Shown: one piece after another, positions 49,622 through 62,300 of the stretch | Position numbering within the stretch: the stretch's first letter is position 1 | Layout: each line of letters begins with the position of its first letter | Assembly (NCBI GenBank): GCA_002189035.1 | Contig: NEEC01000008.1 | Location: 1,674,001-1,738,000 of the forward strand | Reading direction: 5' to 3' | DNA from: Utricularia gibba | Lineage: Eukaryota; Streptophyta; Magnoliopsida; Lamiales; Lentibulariaceae | DNA: 64,000 bases | The notes under the pieces: generated by a model | Database searches by the model: none | Seen by the model: only the letters and a program-made list of their open reading frames with translations | What the model was told of the DNA's origin: nothing | Position numbers and translations under genes: made by a program

Positions 49622-49682
49622 GATATATAGAACGAGTGGTCAGATCCACAGGAGATGTGGCCATCCGATGGTGGTGACGTGG
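49622..49682 (-). promoter_or_regulatory. Putative RUP promoter elements: TATA-like and ACGT box
   Basis: About 300 bp upstream of the RUP ATG a TATATA core lies at 49623-49629. About 50 bp further upstream is TGACGTGG (49675-49682), a bZIP-type ACGT element of the kind bound by HY5. HY5 is known to activate RUP genes under UV-B; use of this site is inferred. Confidence 0.45.
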
Positions 49683-49728
49683 CTCCTTCTAAGCCTCCAC
49701 AATGCCGGCCCGGCCCCCACACCCCCCT

Positions 49729-49746
49729 CCCCCCCCCCCCCCCCCC
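49729..49746 (+). repeat. C homopolymer (18 nt)
   Basis: Eighteen consecutive C residues, preceded by further C-rich sequence. Exact length is doubtful in any sequencing technology. Confidence 0.9.
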
Positions 49747-49952
49747 GGTCTCCTTGATGTGGAGGAGGAACTACTAGTGTTTCAAATCATAGGTTACACT
49801 CACAAAAAATAAACACACAATAATGCAGATGTGAAGAAGATATTTATATAGTTTATAGATGAAATTCTTCTATGCTAATTACGACCATGGAGTACGTATT
49901 ATAATTCGAAATAGATAATAAATGATTCGGATATGAGTAAAAACTATAAGGT

Positions 49953-50215
49953 CATGTTTGATAGCAGGTTTGAAATAATAGAGTTAGAATTACTAAGGTT
50001 TATAATTGTGTTTAAATTTATCACTCTTTAAATAAAAATTAGTTTGATAGTAACGTTTATTTAAATCCTGAATTCATAATGTGAATTATTTAGTAGTAAA
50101 CATTCTATTTATTTTAAACATACAAGGAGAGTGGGTTTAATTCAAATCCAATAAGTACAGAAAAATGGTGTTTAGTTTAAACTTGGATTTAAATTTATCT
50201 CTTTTACCAAACATG
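49953..50215. mobile_element. Putative MITE with CATGTTTGRTA termini
   Basis: The left end begins CATGTTTGATAGCAGGTTT. The reverse complement of the right end begins CATGTTTGGTAAAAG, giving inverted termini about 260 bp apart around AT-rich non-coding sequence. A similar CATGTTTGATAA end occurs at 20411. No clear target-site duplication was found. Confidence 0.5.
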
Positions 50216-51541
50216 GATAATATTAAACACAACCTAATAAAACCAAGCTAAACATCCCTACCAACACACCTCCTAAGAATTGATTATGAATGAGAAACTT
50301 TGCCATCCCAAATAACAAGATTTATAGTATAATATACATAAAAATAACATATTTTTCACAAAATTTTATAGCATTTCTATTCGAAACCAATTAAGAACGA
50401 GTCTCGTAATCGTTTTTCTATTCCTAATCCATTTCGGGTAAGAACCGATTACACGAATATTTAATTGGGTTCGATTCTAATTCTTGTCGATACCGGTTAA
50501 ACCCCATCCACTACGAGCCAATTGACCCTGAATCAAATGCCAAAGAGGGAAAAAAAATATCATGGATCATGTTGCATATAAGTGCCCACGTAGGCCACTC
50601 TTAATAGCCGCACTTGTGGTAGCTCATGGCATCCCTACATGATCCATACTGCTTTTTCTTTAAGGTATACATTATTCATTTTGGATTAAAATAAAACATC
50701 AAGATACAAGCGTATGATTGAAATGAGTTTTGCGAAGAATGCCTTTGTGTGATTTTACATCTTGAAAAGTACTTCTTAAAAAATAATTTGAGATAAATGC
50801 AAAAAAAAAAAAAAATGAGAATTTGAATTATTTTTTTAAAAAAACAATATATTACTTATTCTTTTTGAAATGAAAATCATATTTGTTTAAAATATTGTTG
50901 CATAAAGCTTCTTTAGTCGCGAATAGTGTTAATGTCTTTTTTTATGGACAAGTGGTTGAATTTCATAATGCAAAATAATAATAAAATATGTATTGTTTCT
51001 CTCACATGGACCAATTTTTGCAAAAGTAATTTGGGGCTTGTACTGTAAAGTAAATTTTAAAAGTAATTCTGTTTAATTTTTTTCGATTTCAATCGTATTA
51101 TGTAATATTAGAAAATAAAAAAATTAATTAATTTAAAAATTATTATATTTATTATATTTCTATTTCATGAATTAAATAGGAAACTTAATTAGAAAAATAA
51201 TATTATTTAATTTAGTTACATTTTCAAATGTATTTATATTATCAAATTAAATTATATAATATTTTAATAGTTATCTATTAATTAAATTTTAAAATGATTT
51301 TTTCATTTTTTAAATTTTATTTAGACAGAAATCAGGGTGATGATGTGGGCCTGTAAAGATATTAGGCCCAATTCGTACAGATATTTGGTGGTGGGCAGTG
51401 GGTCTCGTGGTCCAAAGCGGTGCGGCCTTCTTTTGTGTGGAAGCACGGAAGCAGCTTCTCAACTTGGTGTTGTTAAGGGTTGGTTCCTCGGGATTCATCG
51501 CCACCCTTTCTTGATTGTACGTACGATTCAGGAAGGGGAAA

Positions 51542-52778
51542 ATGGTGCTGAAATTGTGGGAGGCTGTGAAGGAATCCATCACGGCGTACACGGGGCTGTC
51601 TCCGGCTACCTTCTTCACGTTTCTCGTGCTGGGACTTACGCTTTACTATGTGCTCTCCAACTTGTTCGCTTCTTCGGGTGATGCCCACAGTCATCGAAGG
51701 TCAGTCGACGCGGGTGAATCGGTGCAACCGCTTCCTCCGCCTGTCAACGTCGGTGAGATCACGGCTGACGAACTGAAGGAGTATGACGGGTCTGACCCGA
51801 AGAAGCCTTTGCTCATGGCGATTAAGGGTCAGATCTACGACGTTTCGCAGAGCAGGTGTAGTTTCTCTACCGATTGCGTGGTGTTGCGCTTAGGATTGTC
51901 TATCTTTTTTGTCATTTTGGGTTTTTGTAGGTGATGTGGTCACTGAATTTTAGTAAAATAGGCTCCTTTACCAGTGCAAAAAGTGAGGAATTTGAATCTG
52001 TCAAGGTTTCTTTTGTGTGCTTTTTGACAGTGATTCTTTCTGTGTATCCCGCATTTGCATATCAAATTTCATTTGCTTTAGCCTGCTTAAAGTGGTCATG
52101 CTTTTTAATGTTGCGTCAAGTGGAAACTGATTGATTGTTCTAAATGAGTCCTTGGGTTAGTTTAGGAACTGGGCCTTGAGATTTTGTTTTGAATCATTGA
52201 TTTGCAGGATGTTCTATGGGCCTGGAGGACCATACGCCTTGTTTGCCGGGAAGGATGCTAGCAGAGCTCTGGCTAAGATGTCATTTGAGGATAAAGATCT
52301 GAATGGCGATCTCACTGGCCTTGGCATTTTTGAGCTTGAGGCTCTACAAGATTGGGAATATAAGTTCATGAGCAAGTATGTGAAGGTGGGAACTGTCAAG
52401 GCATCTGTACCTACAGCCGACGCTGTTTCTAATCCTAAAGAGGGTTCTGAAGGCTCCGGTTCCAAAGCTGAAGAAGCTTCTCAGGTTGATGAAGCCAAGC
52501 CCAGAGAAATCGCTGAAAATGGAGGTGCCAAACCTGTAGAGGCCCCTGAATCTAGTGAAACTGAAAAGCATAACAAGCTGCTCTCGGAAAACAGTCCTAC
52601 CCAGCCCGTGGATATCTCTGAAAGTGCTGATGCTACAAAACCCAGAGAAATTGGTGAAACTGATGTTCTAAAGGATCAACAAAACGTGATCATTAAGCCT
52701 TCAGAAGCCTCTGAAATTGCTGATGCAGATGCAGTGAGGCACCCGGAGAACCAGGGAGACCACAAGGAAAAGGAATAG
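51542..52778 (+). CDS. MSBP1: Membrane steroid-binding protein (MAPR family)
   Basis: Membrane-anchored cytochrome-b5-like haem/steroid-binding domain protein. In Arabidopsis MSBPs modulate BAK1 signalling and scaffold monolignol P450s at the ER. Exons: 51542-51855 and 52208-52778; 294 aa. A single transmembrane helix lies at about 20-43 (PATFFTFLVLGLTLYYVLSN). The b5-like domain (about 70-170) has EYDGSDPKKPLLMAIKGQIY, then SRMFYGPGGPYALFAGKDAS and LEALQDWEYKFMSKY. The C-terminal 120 residues are an acidic Glu/Ala/Ser/Pro tail with loose repeats of PREI-like and EASE-like units, longer than in most family members. MSBP1 versus MSBP2 is uncertain. The ATG at 51542 sits just before the conserved LWEAVKESI segment. 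Confidence 0.93.
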
Positions 52779-54903
52779 AGGATCATGAGCAAAAGGGTAT
52801 GGTTTCTATGAAGAAAGTGCAATAAAGGGTTGGTGTCTAGTTCACTTCTGCACTCTTTATGTATTGAAGAAGCTTGATCCTGGATGCTAAGCGGCTTTCC
52901 AACAGTTACTTACAGCCCATGTACGCACCTGTGTATGCATGAACGCCAGTCGCTATATATATAAAATATCGGTTTAGAGCTGCTTCAATGGCGGACGCGT
53001 CATGTTGAGGGGTGTAAGGAGTGTCAAACGGCTGAATAGAATCTTCCAGAAGTGTTTGCGATAAATCCATAATTATCCTTATAAGAAATCTCTTATGTTA
53101 TACGTAATTTAAATTAAAATAAATGTTGACTATTTTGTTTAAAGATAATATTTGATTTGAATTAAATTACTTTTACATGAAATTATTTTAATTTCATCAA
53201 TTAACGTACTAATCATATTTAAGGAATGCACTAATCAATTCCATCAATCAGCGGGTCAATTAGAAATCTAGTCATATCCTTTTCAATATATGAGAAAATT
53301 GACTAGCCGTAATGTAAGAATTTTAACTACTTATATGAGATAAATTGTATGAACATTTTTTAAATGAATTTCAAATTGTTTAAATAATCACGCCGACAAT
53401 TACACATTTGAGGGAGTTTTGTACCCTTATTTTATAACTATTTTATTTATTTATTTTTTCAGTTTTGAGAAATAACATATATAAACAAGTATTATTATTT
53501 TGTAACATTAATAAAAAATTTTATATGTAATATTTATTTTCGAATTTTTGAGCACGTGGAGCTTTTTCATTGGTGTGAAGGTATTTGAAGAACTTGGGCT
53601 TTGAGGCTGGTTGCCTTTTGCGGCCCATTATGTTTCTGGAAGGTTGACGCTATGAGGGTTTTAGTGGAAGACACTGGGCTTGTTAGCATTGGATCTCTTT
53701 CTTTGTTTCTGCATCAAGTTTCAGCATGCGATTTGGAGAAGTGAAGCCAATTTGTTTTTGAAATTGCAATGACTTGGAGTCCTGCCAGACCTCAAAGTGG
53801 CTTTTGGGATTGATCATTCTGATTCTGAATCCCCTGGATATTTGTTAAGCGAAGAATGGGGCTGCCTTTTTCGATTTAGAAAAGGAACATGAAAAAGGTG
53901 AGGGAAGCTTTTATCAATCGATTGGAGAATCAGGATATTGCCTTTGAATGATGGATAGATCCAATGTGCAACCTAAAGTTCTGGTGCTCTTGTTTTTGGA
54001 ATAAAGTGATTTGAGCTGCTTTCACTCCAACTAGCATCAAATCCTGCTTCCCTTTTATTCACTACTCTGGAGTCTGGTGGGGCTGGGTTGTTTTCTACCA
54101 GGACTTTAGTTCCAGTAAATTGGAACATTCTTGTCATTATGTTTGTTGTCTGAAATGCTGTATAATGGAATGCAAATGAATATACAGCAGCCAGTTGCAC
54201 TGTGATACATCCTTTTCTGATTGCCTGGTGGAATAATCTTCTTTGTGCACTTCAATCATTGTTGCATCTACTCATTTGCATTCAGAAAAGCATTATTTGA
54301 TAAACTATGAATTGTTGCATCTCTTCTCTTCTATATTTTACACGCTTTAACCCATGTGTGGAATCTTGTAAACAGAGATTAAAAAAGTTCAGCCAAAACT
54401 CATCCGGAACAGTTCAATAGAACTGTTCTTGGGAGATCAAATTCACTAGAAGCGGTGATGGAAGTCTTCTTCTACCAGTTGATGATTTATGAACTCATCA
54501 TCACATGTTTGATATTGTCGAGCTAACTCTTGATTTGTAGCTTTCTTGTTTTCTGGATCTTCGTACAGAGTTGAAGTGGATGAGTTGTAACCCTTTATCG
54601 AGGCCTTTTACAGCATCTGAGTGAAACCAACAATTGCTTTGGGATTTTTACAGTGACCACGAGGTAAAAATGCTTTTGAAGGTGGGGAAGGTTCTGCCTT
54701 TGCCATGAAATGAGACACAAGATAAGAGCACGGAAACCAAGAATGCAGAGAATTCCATTTACTTCACTTGGTGATTAACTTGCTTGCTTCGAGTACAAGG
54801 ATTGAGCGATGAGCAATTAAGTGGTGTGCCTCAGCATATTCACAAAAGAAAGATGATGAAACACAGAGAACAATTCTGAGCTTTTGTAGCAATGGAGCCA
54901 TTT
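52779..54903. other. Intergenic region between convergent MSBP and MYB genes
   Basis: The first 200 bp is MSBP 3' flank and 53040-53560 is AT-rich. From 53570 to 54880 the sequence is of normal composition and includes a GGCCCA at 53623, but no protein frame is recognisable. It may carry a non-coding transcript or MYB 3' UTR. Confidence 0.5.
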
Positions 54904-55905
54904 TCATGCATTGGGGTACTGAAAGCCAGATTGCATATGCTGCAAACCTACGTCTTCAGCTGCATAAATGGATTCTTGAGCAGGCACATGTCGACAGTAG
55001 GATGAGTTAACTTCCAATGGTGATGCGGAGGAGATGATACTATTAAAATAATGATTCTGAGAACCAAACCCCATCATGAATTCTTCATTGGTAGTGTTGC
55101 TCCACTGGAAGAAGGGAAATTTCGGTTGTGTTTCAGGTGCCGGCACCGGCGAGTTCTTCTTGTTTTCCGGTGGGGATGCCTCAACTTCAAGATTCAACGT
55201 TGTTATGTCATGAATGCTTGCTCTTCTCTTATCCTTGCCGCCGTTCAGCTGACGAATGAAATATTTCTGCGCATGACTGGCTACCTGCGTAGGCGTTCTT
55301 GTTACCACTAAGTTCCTGGATATGTTTCTCCAGTCACCTTTTCCATATTTCTTCAGCCCCATTAGGAAAAGCCTGTAGAAGAAACAGGTGAATGGAGCTC
55401 AGCATTGATGAGCAAGCATGGCTAAAAGAAACATGGGAGAGAACTCATACTTGTGCTCCTCTTCACTCCATGGGATACCCTTTTTGCGTTCATGATCGGA
55501 GGACCGGGAAATGGTCGATTTACGGGCGGCGGAACACGGTTTAAACCCAGTAGTAGCTGTGGCGGCGACGCTTCCCCATTCAAGAATAAAAGGAGTATTA
55601 GTAGAAGACATGGTGGTGGTGGTGGTGGAGGAGGTGTAGCCGGGAACAGGGATAAGCCCTGCCTCTATGCTACTAACATCATCTTCTAACTCCCTGTACC
55701 GCCTGATGACATCGACAACGGTTTTCCCAGGAACCATGGCGGCGACCTTGTGCCACCTATCCGGCGTATCCTCGTCGAAGACAGCGAGAGCATTCTCAAA
55801 CACCTTGTTCTCCGCGGCGGTCCATGTGGTGCTCCGATGGGCGTCTCCGGCGAGCCAAGTAGCAAAACAGGAGGTTGGCGATAAGATTTTCATCTCCCAA
55901 GTCAT
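54904..55905 (-). CDS. DIVARICATA-type MYB-related transcription factor
   Basis: Plant R-R-type MYB with a SHAQKYF second repeat, binding I-box/TATCC-like sites in the nucleus. Exons, transcript order: 55905-55451 and 55372-54904; 307 aa. Repeat 1 (about 29-80) has [40 protein letters not shown] and [15 protein letters not shown]. Repeat 2 spans the intron: [30 protein letters not shown], then [18 protein letters not shown]. The conserved [10 protein letters not shown] follows. Two in-frame ATGs are available: 55905 (used) and 55893, whose MKILSP start is closer to the usual family N terminus. The Ser/Thr linker contains a run of Thr residues. Confidence 0.93.
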
Positions 55906-57997
55906 AGGAAGCTGGAGCAGTGCAAGGGAAGGGAAAGGAAACTCGAAACTTGGAAGCACAGAGAAATGGAAAGAGCAGAGCAGGCTAAACCAAGAAGCAT
56001 TCAGTTCCTGCAGGAATCAGAACAGATTAGCTTTTCCCTGTCCTTTCTTCCTCCCTTCCCTTCATCTCTTCTCTTCCCTCAGCTCGAGGAATCTGAGAAA
56101 GACCCTGCGTTGCCATTCCTCGACACAGATGAATGCAACAATATATAGAGAAAGGAACAGAAACTCAAAAGAAGGGGGAGCCAATGGGAATTGAATTCAC
56201 TTTCCTTTTCAGAGGCCCATCACCTACATTCAGCTCACTCCCATCCAGCTTACAGTCTCAAAAGATGTGGAAATGCCAGAACCTCGCGTTATATGCTCAT
56301 ATGGCGCACATTGGGGCGCATTGTTCATGTGCGACACTTGTTCCCTCCAGAGCCCCAAGTACTATTGATGATTAGGTGGCTGTCCAGGTCCCCTACTGAG
56401 GGGACCAACCACTACACATTGCCACTTCATTTATGTCAAGCTATTGAGATTTCCCTTCATTTTTAATTTGTTTGTAATTTGGTTGAGAAAATTGATATAT
56501 TTGAAAATATTTTAATATGAATATATAGATGAAAAAGGGATATATAAAGAAATGTGTTAAAAAGTATGTTTGATTGATAAATTGAAAGTGTGATAATAAA
56601 TGATTTGAATGAATTTATTTTTATAGAGAGATGATTATATCTTTTTTAAAAACATAATATAAAATATCTTATAAATGCTACATCTTTAGAGAAAATGATC
56701 TCATGCAATATTATGAAATGTCACTCTATATAAATTTCCTATTTTTCCCATTTTGTAACTAATGTAAAATTTGTTTAAGATACTTACATATTTTATTAGG
56801 TTAGGTTCCCTCTTTTGAAAACTTGGCTTCCTTGTTGAAATTTATCCCCATTGCAGTCATGTGTCATACTCTCATACCAAATGTAATAATTTATTCTTTC
56901 ATTATACGATATTGTTCATTTAAAATATCTAATTTTTATATTTTATATTTTATATTTTTTTAAGAAAGAAGTTTAATGTAAAACTAGGAAAGCTTTCTCA
57001 ATATAAACTCTATTTTTCCTCTGTCCATAATCTATATTGAATTTGACTAAGTTCCTAATACCTTTACTTAAGGTGGGCCCTTGGATATGATATCAATAAT
57101 AATCAAATCCCATTTAGGAAACACATACTAAAAATTTAAAGAAAGATGTCCTGAGGGAAGAATCAGCTATCCCAAAGTTGGAATTTGCAGGGCTGTTGCA
57201 TCGTTTCGACGTTCGGTGTCACTGCTGCACAGAAGTCTACGTAGGAACATTAAATTTAATAACAGTATGGCTTGATTCAACTTGCGGCCACATGGAACAT
57301 GTGGTGCGACCTGTACTTGGCCAGCTAGCCGTACAGAGCCTCGAATGTCTCAACTCTATTATGCATGAATGCATTAACGTGCCCGGCCCCTACATTTATT
57401 TATAGCGAGAGGGTCATCGTACATCCCGACCCGACCCGCATTTGCAGGGAGATCCGGCTTCACAATTGATGGACCCGCCCGCGGTTGGAGGTTCAGTCTA
57501 CGATGTAATCTGCGGGCCGACCCGGGAGAAGAAGAGGGCCCATGGGAAATGAGCACCGCTCTTGAAATTGGGAGGCAGGCTTGCCGGGCGGTGGGCTCCA
57601 AGGCCACGGAATGCAAAAGGAGCCCAAACGGAGATGGGAATCAGGCAGTAAACAAACTGTGGATCAAATTAGAGAAGACGACAGGGCAAACAGGGATGGA
57701 GATCGCAGATCTTGATGGCACATACATGGCATTGACGGTAGGAGTTGTATGTCCAACAGCCATGTTGTGTGTGCTTCATTGATTTTTACTTTTCCAATTA
57801 CAATGCGTGTGGTACAGCCCAACATTGACAACGTGTTGGATAAGGACACAATTGAAAAACTGAAGCAGTAACTGTTTATTGTCATTAAGATTTCCACTTA
57901 CTTGGGATAATCAGTTGCTGCGAGCGGGCTTACCGGTGATCACCTGAACCTGACAACCAAAGCAGCCGAAGTTCTGATGAATGAAGTGCCGGTAAAT
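55906..57997. other. Intergenic region, MYB promoter to MEE59 3' end
   Basis: The MYB promoter and 5' UTR lie at the left, with a TATATAG near 56140. The stretch 56460-57130 is AT-rich and that from 57400 to 57640 is markedly GC-rich. Open frames in the GC-rich part match no known family, and no RNA gene was seen. Confidence 0.55.
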
Positions 57998-58676
57998 CAA
58001 CAAAAAAATGGCTGAAAGAGGATGGAAATGCTGTTTTTTTTTTTCTTAGTGTAGTAAAAAAAACCTTATCAGGAGACGCCGGAATCCAGTCGTTGGTTGC
58101 TGGATTTCCCTTGTGAGCGGGGTGGCATTCACAAACCAAATTCGACGACAGTGCTAGGCAATCCCCATTTGTGACATCAGCAGCTATGAAACCAGTTCCC
58201 GTCTACGACAATTTCCAAGAGAGGAAAACAAAAATTCAAATAGAATCGGAAGAATTCCGCAATTCATGAAACGTACCGTGTGATGGTGTTTGTCGATTCC
58301 GATTAGATCCGTATAATATTCCGTTTCGGAGAATTCCTCCGTAGGCTTGGTTGCTTTGAAGTTAAGTTTCTAGAATTACGAAAATGAAGCAAACCGCCAA
58401 TCATCAGATCTAATCGAACTAGAGGTAGGTGAAGAATGTCAGGGCGATTTTAACCTCATTTTCCTGCTGCTCCAGTCGCTGAAAGTGAACGTATTCTGGA
58501 ATGACGTGGTCGCCGGAAAGAGCGTCGTCATAGGAGGAAGAGTACTCGCTGCGCTGAGGCTTGGTATGACGTTTCGGCGCCGCGTCTTCGAAGTACTGGT
58601 GTATGGCGGCCTCAACTTCGGCCGCCTCCTCCGCCCTCAAGTGGACGTCGCTCCGATTAGGCTTTGTGTTCTCCAT
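57998..58676 (-). CDS. MEE59: MEE59-like protein (maternal effect embryo arrest 59)
   Basis: Small plant-specific protein; the Arabidopsis mutant shows embryo arrest and the biochemical role is unknown. Exons, transcript order: 58676-58455, 58369-58277, 58202-58065, 58012-57998; 155 aa. Landmarks: ENTKPNRSDVHLRAEEAAEV at the N terminus, APKRHTKPQRSEYSSSYDDA, EEFSETEYYTDLIGIDKHHH, TGTGFI and CHPAHKGNPATNDWIPASPD. The last exon is only 15 nt (residues PFFC and stop) after DK; it is chosen by phase and by the family's SDKP ending. If the intron at 58064 is retained, the frame stays open to 57930 and adds about 40 residues. Confidence 0.88.
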
Positions 58677-59390
58677 CAAGCCTTATCTCTTGGTATCTTA
58701 GGTCCGCCGAAAATGCCATTATATATAAGGAGGCAAAGAGATATTTTTGGTAGATAGATATTTTATGTTGGTTGGGGTGGACCGTTTAGTCTGGTGGTCT
58801 GGGCCAGTTGGATGAGGTGAACTCAGCCACTCTACGTTCGGTGCGATCCGTGCAAAATCATGCACCGGGTGTGTGACTCACGAGATACACGTAAAGTACG
58901 TGATTTTTAAGTTAGTTATTAAATTTGATAAATTAATTTTATCTTATTTATGATTGTATTAATTTACATATTTTTTAAAATAATACACTTTTAATGTATC
59001 ATAAAAATTCCTTAAATGGACGAATATCGCTCCTCGCACCCATTTTGGTGCAACGTACGAGCCACTTACCGGTGGGTGGGGCCCGTGAGCGCGATGGGTT
59101 GGTCCATATACATGGGTGTTGGCTGGACCTCATACATTGGTGGGTTGAGCCCCTTGAAGGATGGTCTGGGCCAGTTAGAGAGGGTTGGGCTGGGCCTCTT
59201 AGATGGTGGGCTGGTCCTCTTAGATGGTGGGCTGAAAGCGTTATATATGATACATATATATATATAATATTTTTTTCCCTTACCGGTAACTAATGAAAGA
59301 AGAATTTCTTGACTCTTGTCTTGCTGTATAGGAGAAGCAACGCCGCGTTGGTCTCAGACAGCCGCCGACATATCTTTAACTGCTTTGAAC
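58677..59390. other. Divergent spacer between MEE59 and anthranilate synthase
   Basis: Contains both promoters. The region 59040-59235 is made of degenerate GGGCTGG- and GATGGTGGG-type repeats, including one clean 21-bp tandem pair. A short TA repeat lies at about 59250-59268. Confidence 0.6.
59190..59231 (+). repeat. 21-bp tandem repeat, two units
   Basis: Units 59190-59210 and 59211-59231 differ at one position (GGGCC versus GGTCC) within CTGGnCCTCTTAGATGGTGGG. Partial relatives extend upstream to about 59080, and a related GGTCTGGGCCAGTT occurs at 58794 and 59164. Confidence 0.85.
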
Positions 59391-62300
59391 ATGGAAGCGG
59401 TGTCGCTATCCTCTCATTATTTTCTGAAGTACACTTGTCGCCCCTTGAAGAATTTGGGCACCTTCAAATGTGCGGTTTCACCGCCGGCTTCTGGTGGGTC
59501 TCTTTAATCTTTATCTTGCATTTGTTGGCATGCCGATGAAGTATCTTGGTTTACCCTGATTATTTTTGGATTTTGGTTTTTGGTTTTCGGCAAGGTGCCT
59601 TTTCTTTGTTCTTGTGAGGCATCTTGACTATACACCTGAAATTTGTGACTGCCGGGTTACAAAGCTGTTGCATATCTTCATATTGCAGCCAAGTGATCAA
59701 CTTTACTACAAAATAAGATCCGGAACGTTTTGATTTTGATTATCGAATCAATATCTCTTTTTGACTTGTAGGGTGAGTGCTTCTAGAGAGTGAGTGAGGC
59801 AAAGGCATGATTATTTGTTGAGACCTAAATGGGGGAACGCTAAACCCTGAAGATCAATAGAAAAACTTGCCAATAATGACATAAACGGTGATTATAGTTA
59901 CTTGTCATGGTATAGCAATGCGTACCTTTTGTTTTTGTAGCTCAAGTATGCGTGTAAGTTTATGCTTGGGGTGGTTTTCTGGAATGTTGTATGTTTGTGA
60001 TAAAATTTAGGTTACTATAACTGAACACAATCTGTTTACTGAACTTGGAAATTGCAGTTGAGAACTCAATAAAGTTCAGGGAAGCTACTAAGACAGGGAA
60101 TCTAGTCCCACTATACCGGCACATATTTTCTGATCATTTGACTCCAGTACTTGCATATCGGTGTTTGGTGAAAGAGGATGAGAGGGATGCGCCTAGCTTC
60201 CTCTTTGAGTCAGTGGAGCCTGGTCTCAATGCATCCAGTGTGGTATAATTCAATTTTTTTCTACTTAATTTACACATACACGATTGATTTTAATTGAAAC
60301 TTTCATTTTTTGATATGGAAAATCTTTTCATTAGGGTCGATATAGTGTTATTGGAGCCCAGCCGACAATGGAGATTGTGGCAAAAGAGAACAAGGTTGTC
60401 ATAGTTGATCACCTTGTGGGAAGTACAACTGAGGAATTTGTTGAGGATCCCATGTCTGTACCTCGCAGAATTATGGAGAAATGGATTCCCCAGCGCATTG
60501 ATGAGCTTCCCGAAGCATTCTGTGGTAATATTCATAAAATGAGGTTAATGCCAAATGATTTTCAGCACTCCTTCGTCCATGAGACTCATTTGCTATATTT
60601 TGAAAACAGGAGGTTGGGTTGGTTACTTTTCATATGACACAGTACGATATGCTGAAAAGAAAAAGCTTCCCTTCTCTAAGGCACCCTTGGATGATAGAAA
60701 TCTTCCTGACGTTCATCTTGGCCTATACGATGATGTTATTGTGTTTGATCATGTGGAAAAGGTATAGATTTCTTACTGCATATCCATTAAAATTTTTGTT
60801 TCTTGTGTTCCGTGAAATTCAAGAAATTTATGTGGAAAAGTCACGTTCTAGTACAAGCCTAGGTTGTATTAAGTGCACGCTGTTCAGTTCCTTCCTCGTA
60901 ATTTTGCTATGGCCTTAATGTTGGAGACTTCAAAATCCTTCTGAAGGAGTGATTTTTCGTTTGCATGTAACATCTGTATCAGAAAGCATGTGTAATACAC
61001 TGGGTGAGGTTGGATCAGTTTACTTCAGTTGAAGAGGCCTATGATGATGGGATGAAAAGATTAGAAGCTTTAGTATCAAGAGTGCATGATATAGATCCGT
61101 AAGCTTTCAGACTTCTTAAGGTTAATGGTGTTGGTCATTTGTCCTAATGCACAATTTTCTTGTTCTGGCTATCAACTTAGGCCTCGGCTTGCTGCGGGTT
61201 CAATAGACTTGCACACTAATCTGTTTGGGCCATCTTTAAGCAAGTCGAATATGACAAGTGAAGAATACATGAAGGCAGTACTAGAAGCAAAGGAGCATAT
61301 CCAAGCTGGGGATATCTTCCAGATAGTTCTTAGCCAGCGGTTTGAACGCCGAACTTTTGCAGACCCCTTTGAAGTGTACCGAGCGTTAAGAATTGTCAAC
61401 CCAAGTCCATATATGACTTATTTGCAAGTCTGCAACCACACCGTCGCTCTTGCAGTCTTGATGTTACTTTAATGCCTTTAAAATTTTTAACATAAGTTGT
61501 TGATCAGGCAAGGGGTTGCATCCTTGTTGCTTCAAGTCCTGAAATTCTCACACGGGTCAAGAAAGTATGCTACTCTACTTTTGAGTGATTGTGTTCATAT
61601 TGTTTGGTTATGCGTTGTGTGATCTTCTCAAGATTCTCTTTTTTTTCTTTTTTGTATCAGGGTAAGATCACTAATCGTCCTCTAGCTGGAACTGTGCGGA
61701 GAGGCAAAACACCAAGGGAGGACCTCATGTTGGAGAAACAGCTTTTGCAAGACGAGAAACAATGCGCAGAACACATAATGCTTGTAGACTTGGGGAGAAA
61801 CGATGTGGGGAAGGTTTGCTTCTTTTGTTTCTTAAGTTGATCTCATGGATTTGATACATGGAGACAATCTTCAACTTGACAGTTGAAAAGGCACATATTT
61901 GCGCAAGCATTTTCATGATTGCACATTTGATTGATCAGGTATCAAAATCCGGTTCTGTAAAAGTTGAGAAGCTCATGAATATTGAACGTTATTCCCATGT
62001 CATGCACATCAGCTCAACGGTATGCATCTGTTCTTGTGCTTATATTTTTTTTAAATACAATTCTAGTATATACTTAACCTGCATATTTGATTTGAAGGTG
62101 ACTGGGGAATTGTCACCTGGTTTGACGAGCTGGGATGCTCTGCGCGCGGCACTGCCGGTCGGAACAGTGAGTGGAGCCCCAAAGGTCGTCTCCAACGTTC
62201 CTCGGAACCCAAAAGCTAGCTAGCAATGAAACCATCTTTCTGAGCTTGCTATTCCTTCTTTGGTTCGCAGGTTAAGGCTATGGAACTGATCGATCAGCTC

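Larger units (their letters stand above)
49327..51541. other. Intergenic region between RUP (-) and MSBP (+)
   Basis: Divergent promoters with an AT-rich centre. It includes the C homopolymer at 49729, a MITE-like unit around 49953-50215 and a low-complexity stretch at 50800-51330. No gene was recognised. Confidence 0.6.

Noticed and set aside
60619-60918. Hydrophobic frame opposite phase in the anthranilate synthase gene
   Set aside because: Out-of-frame reading of exon 4 and its intron.
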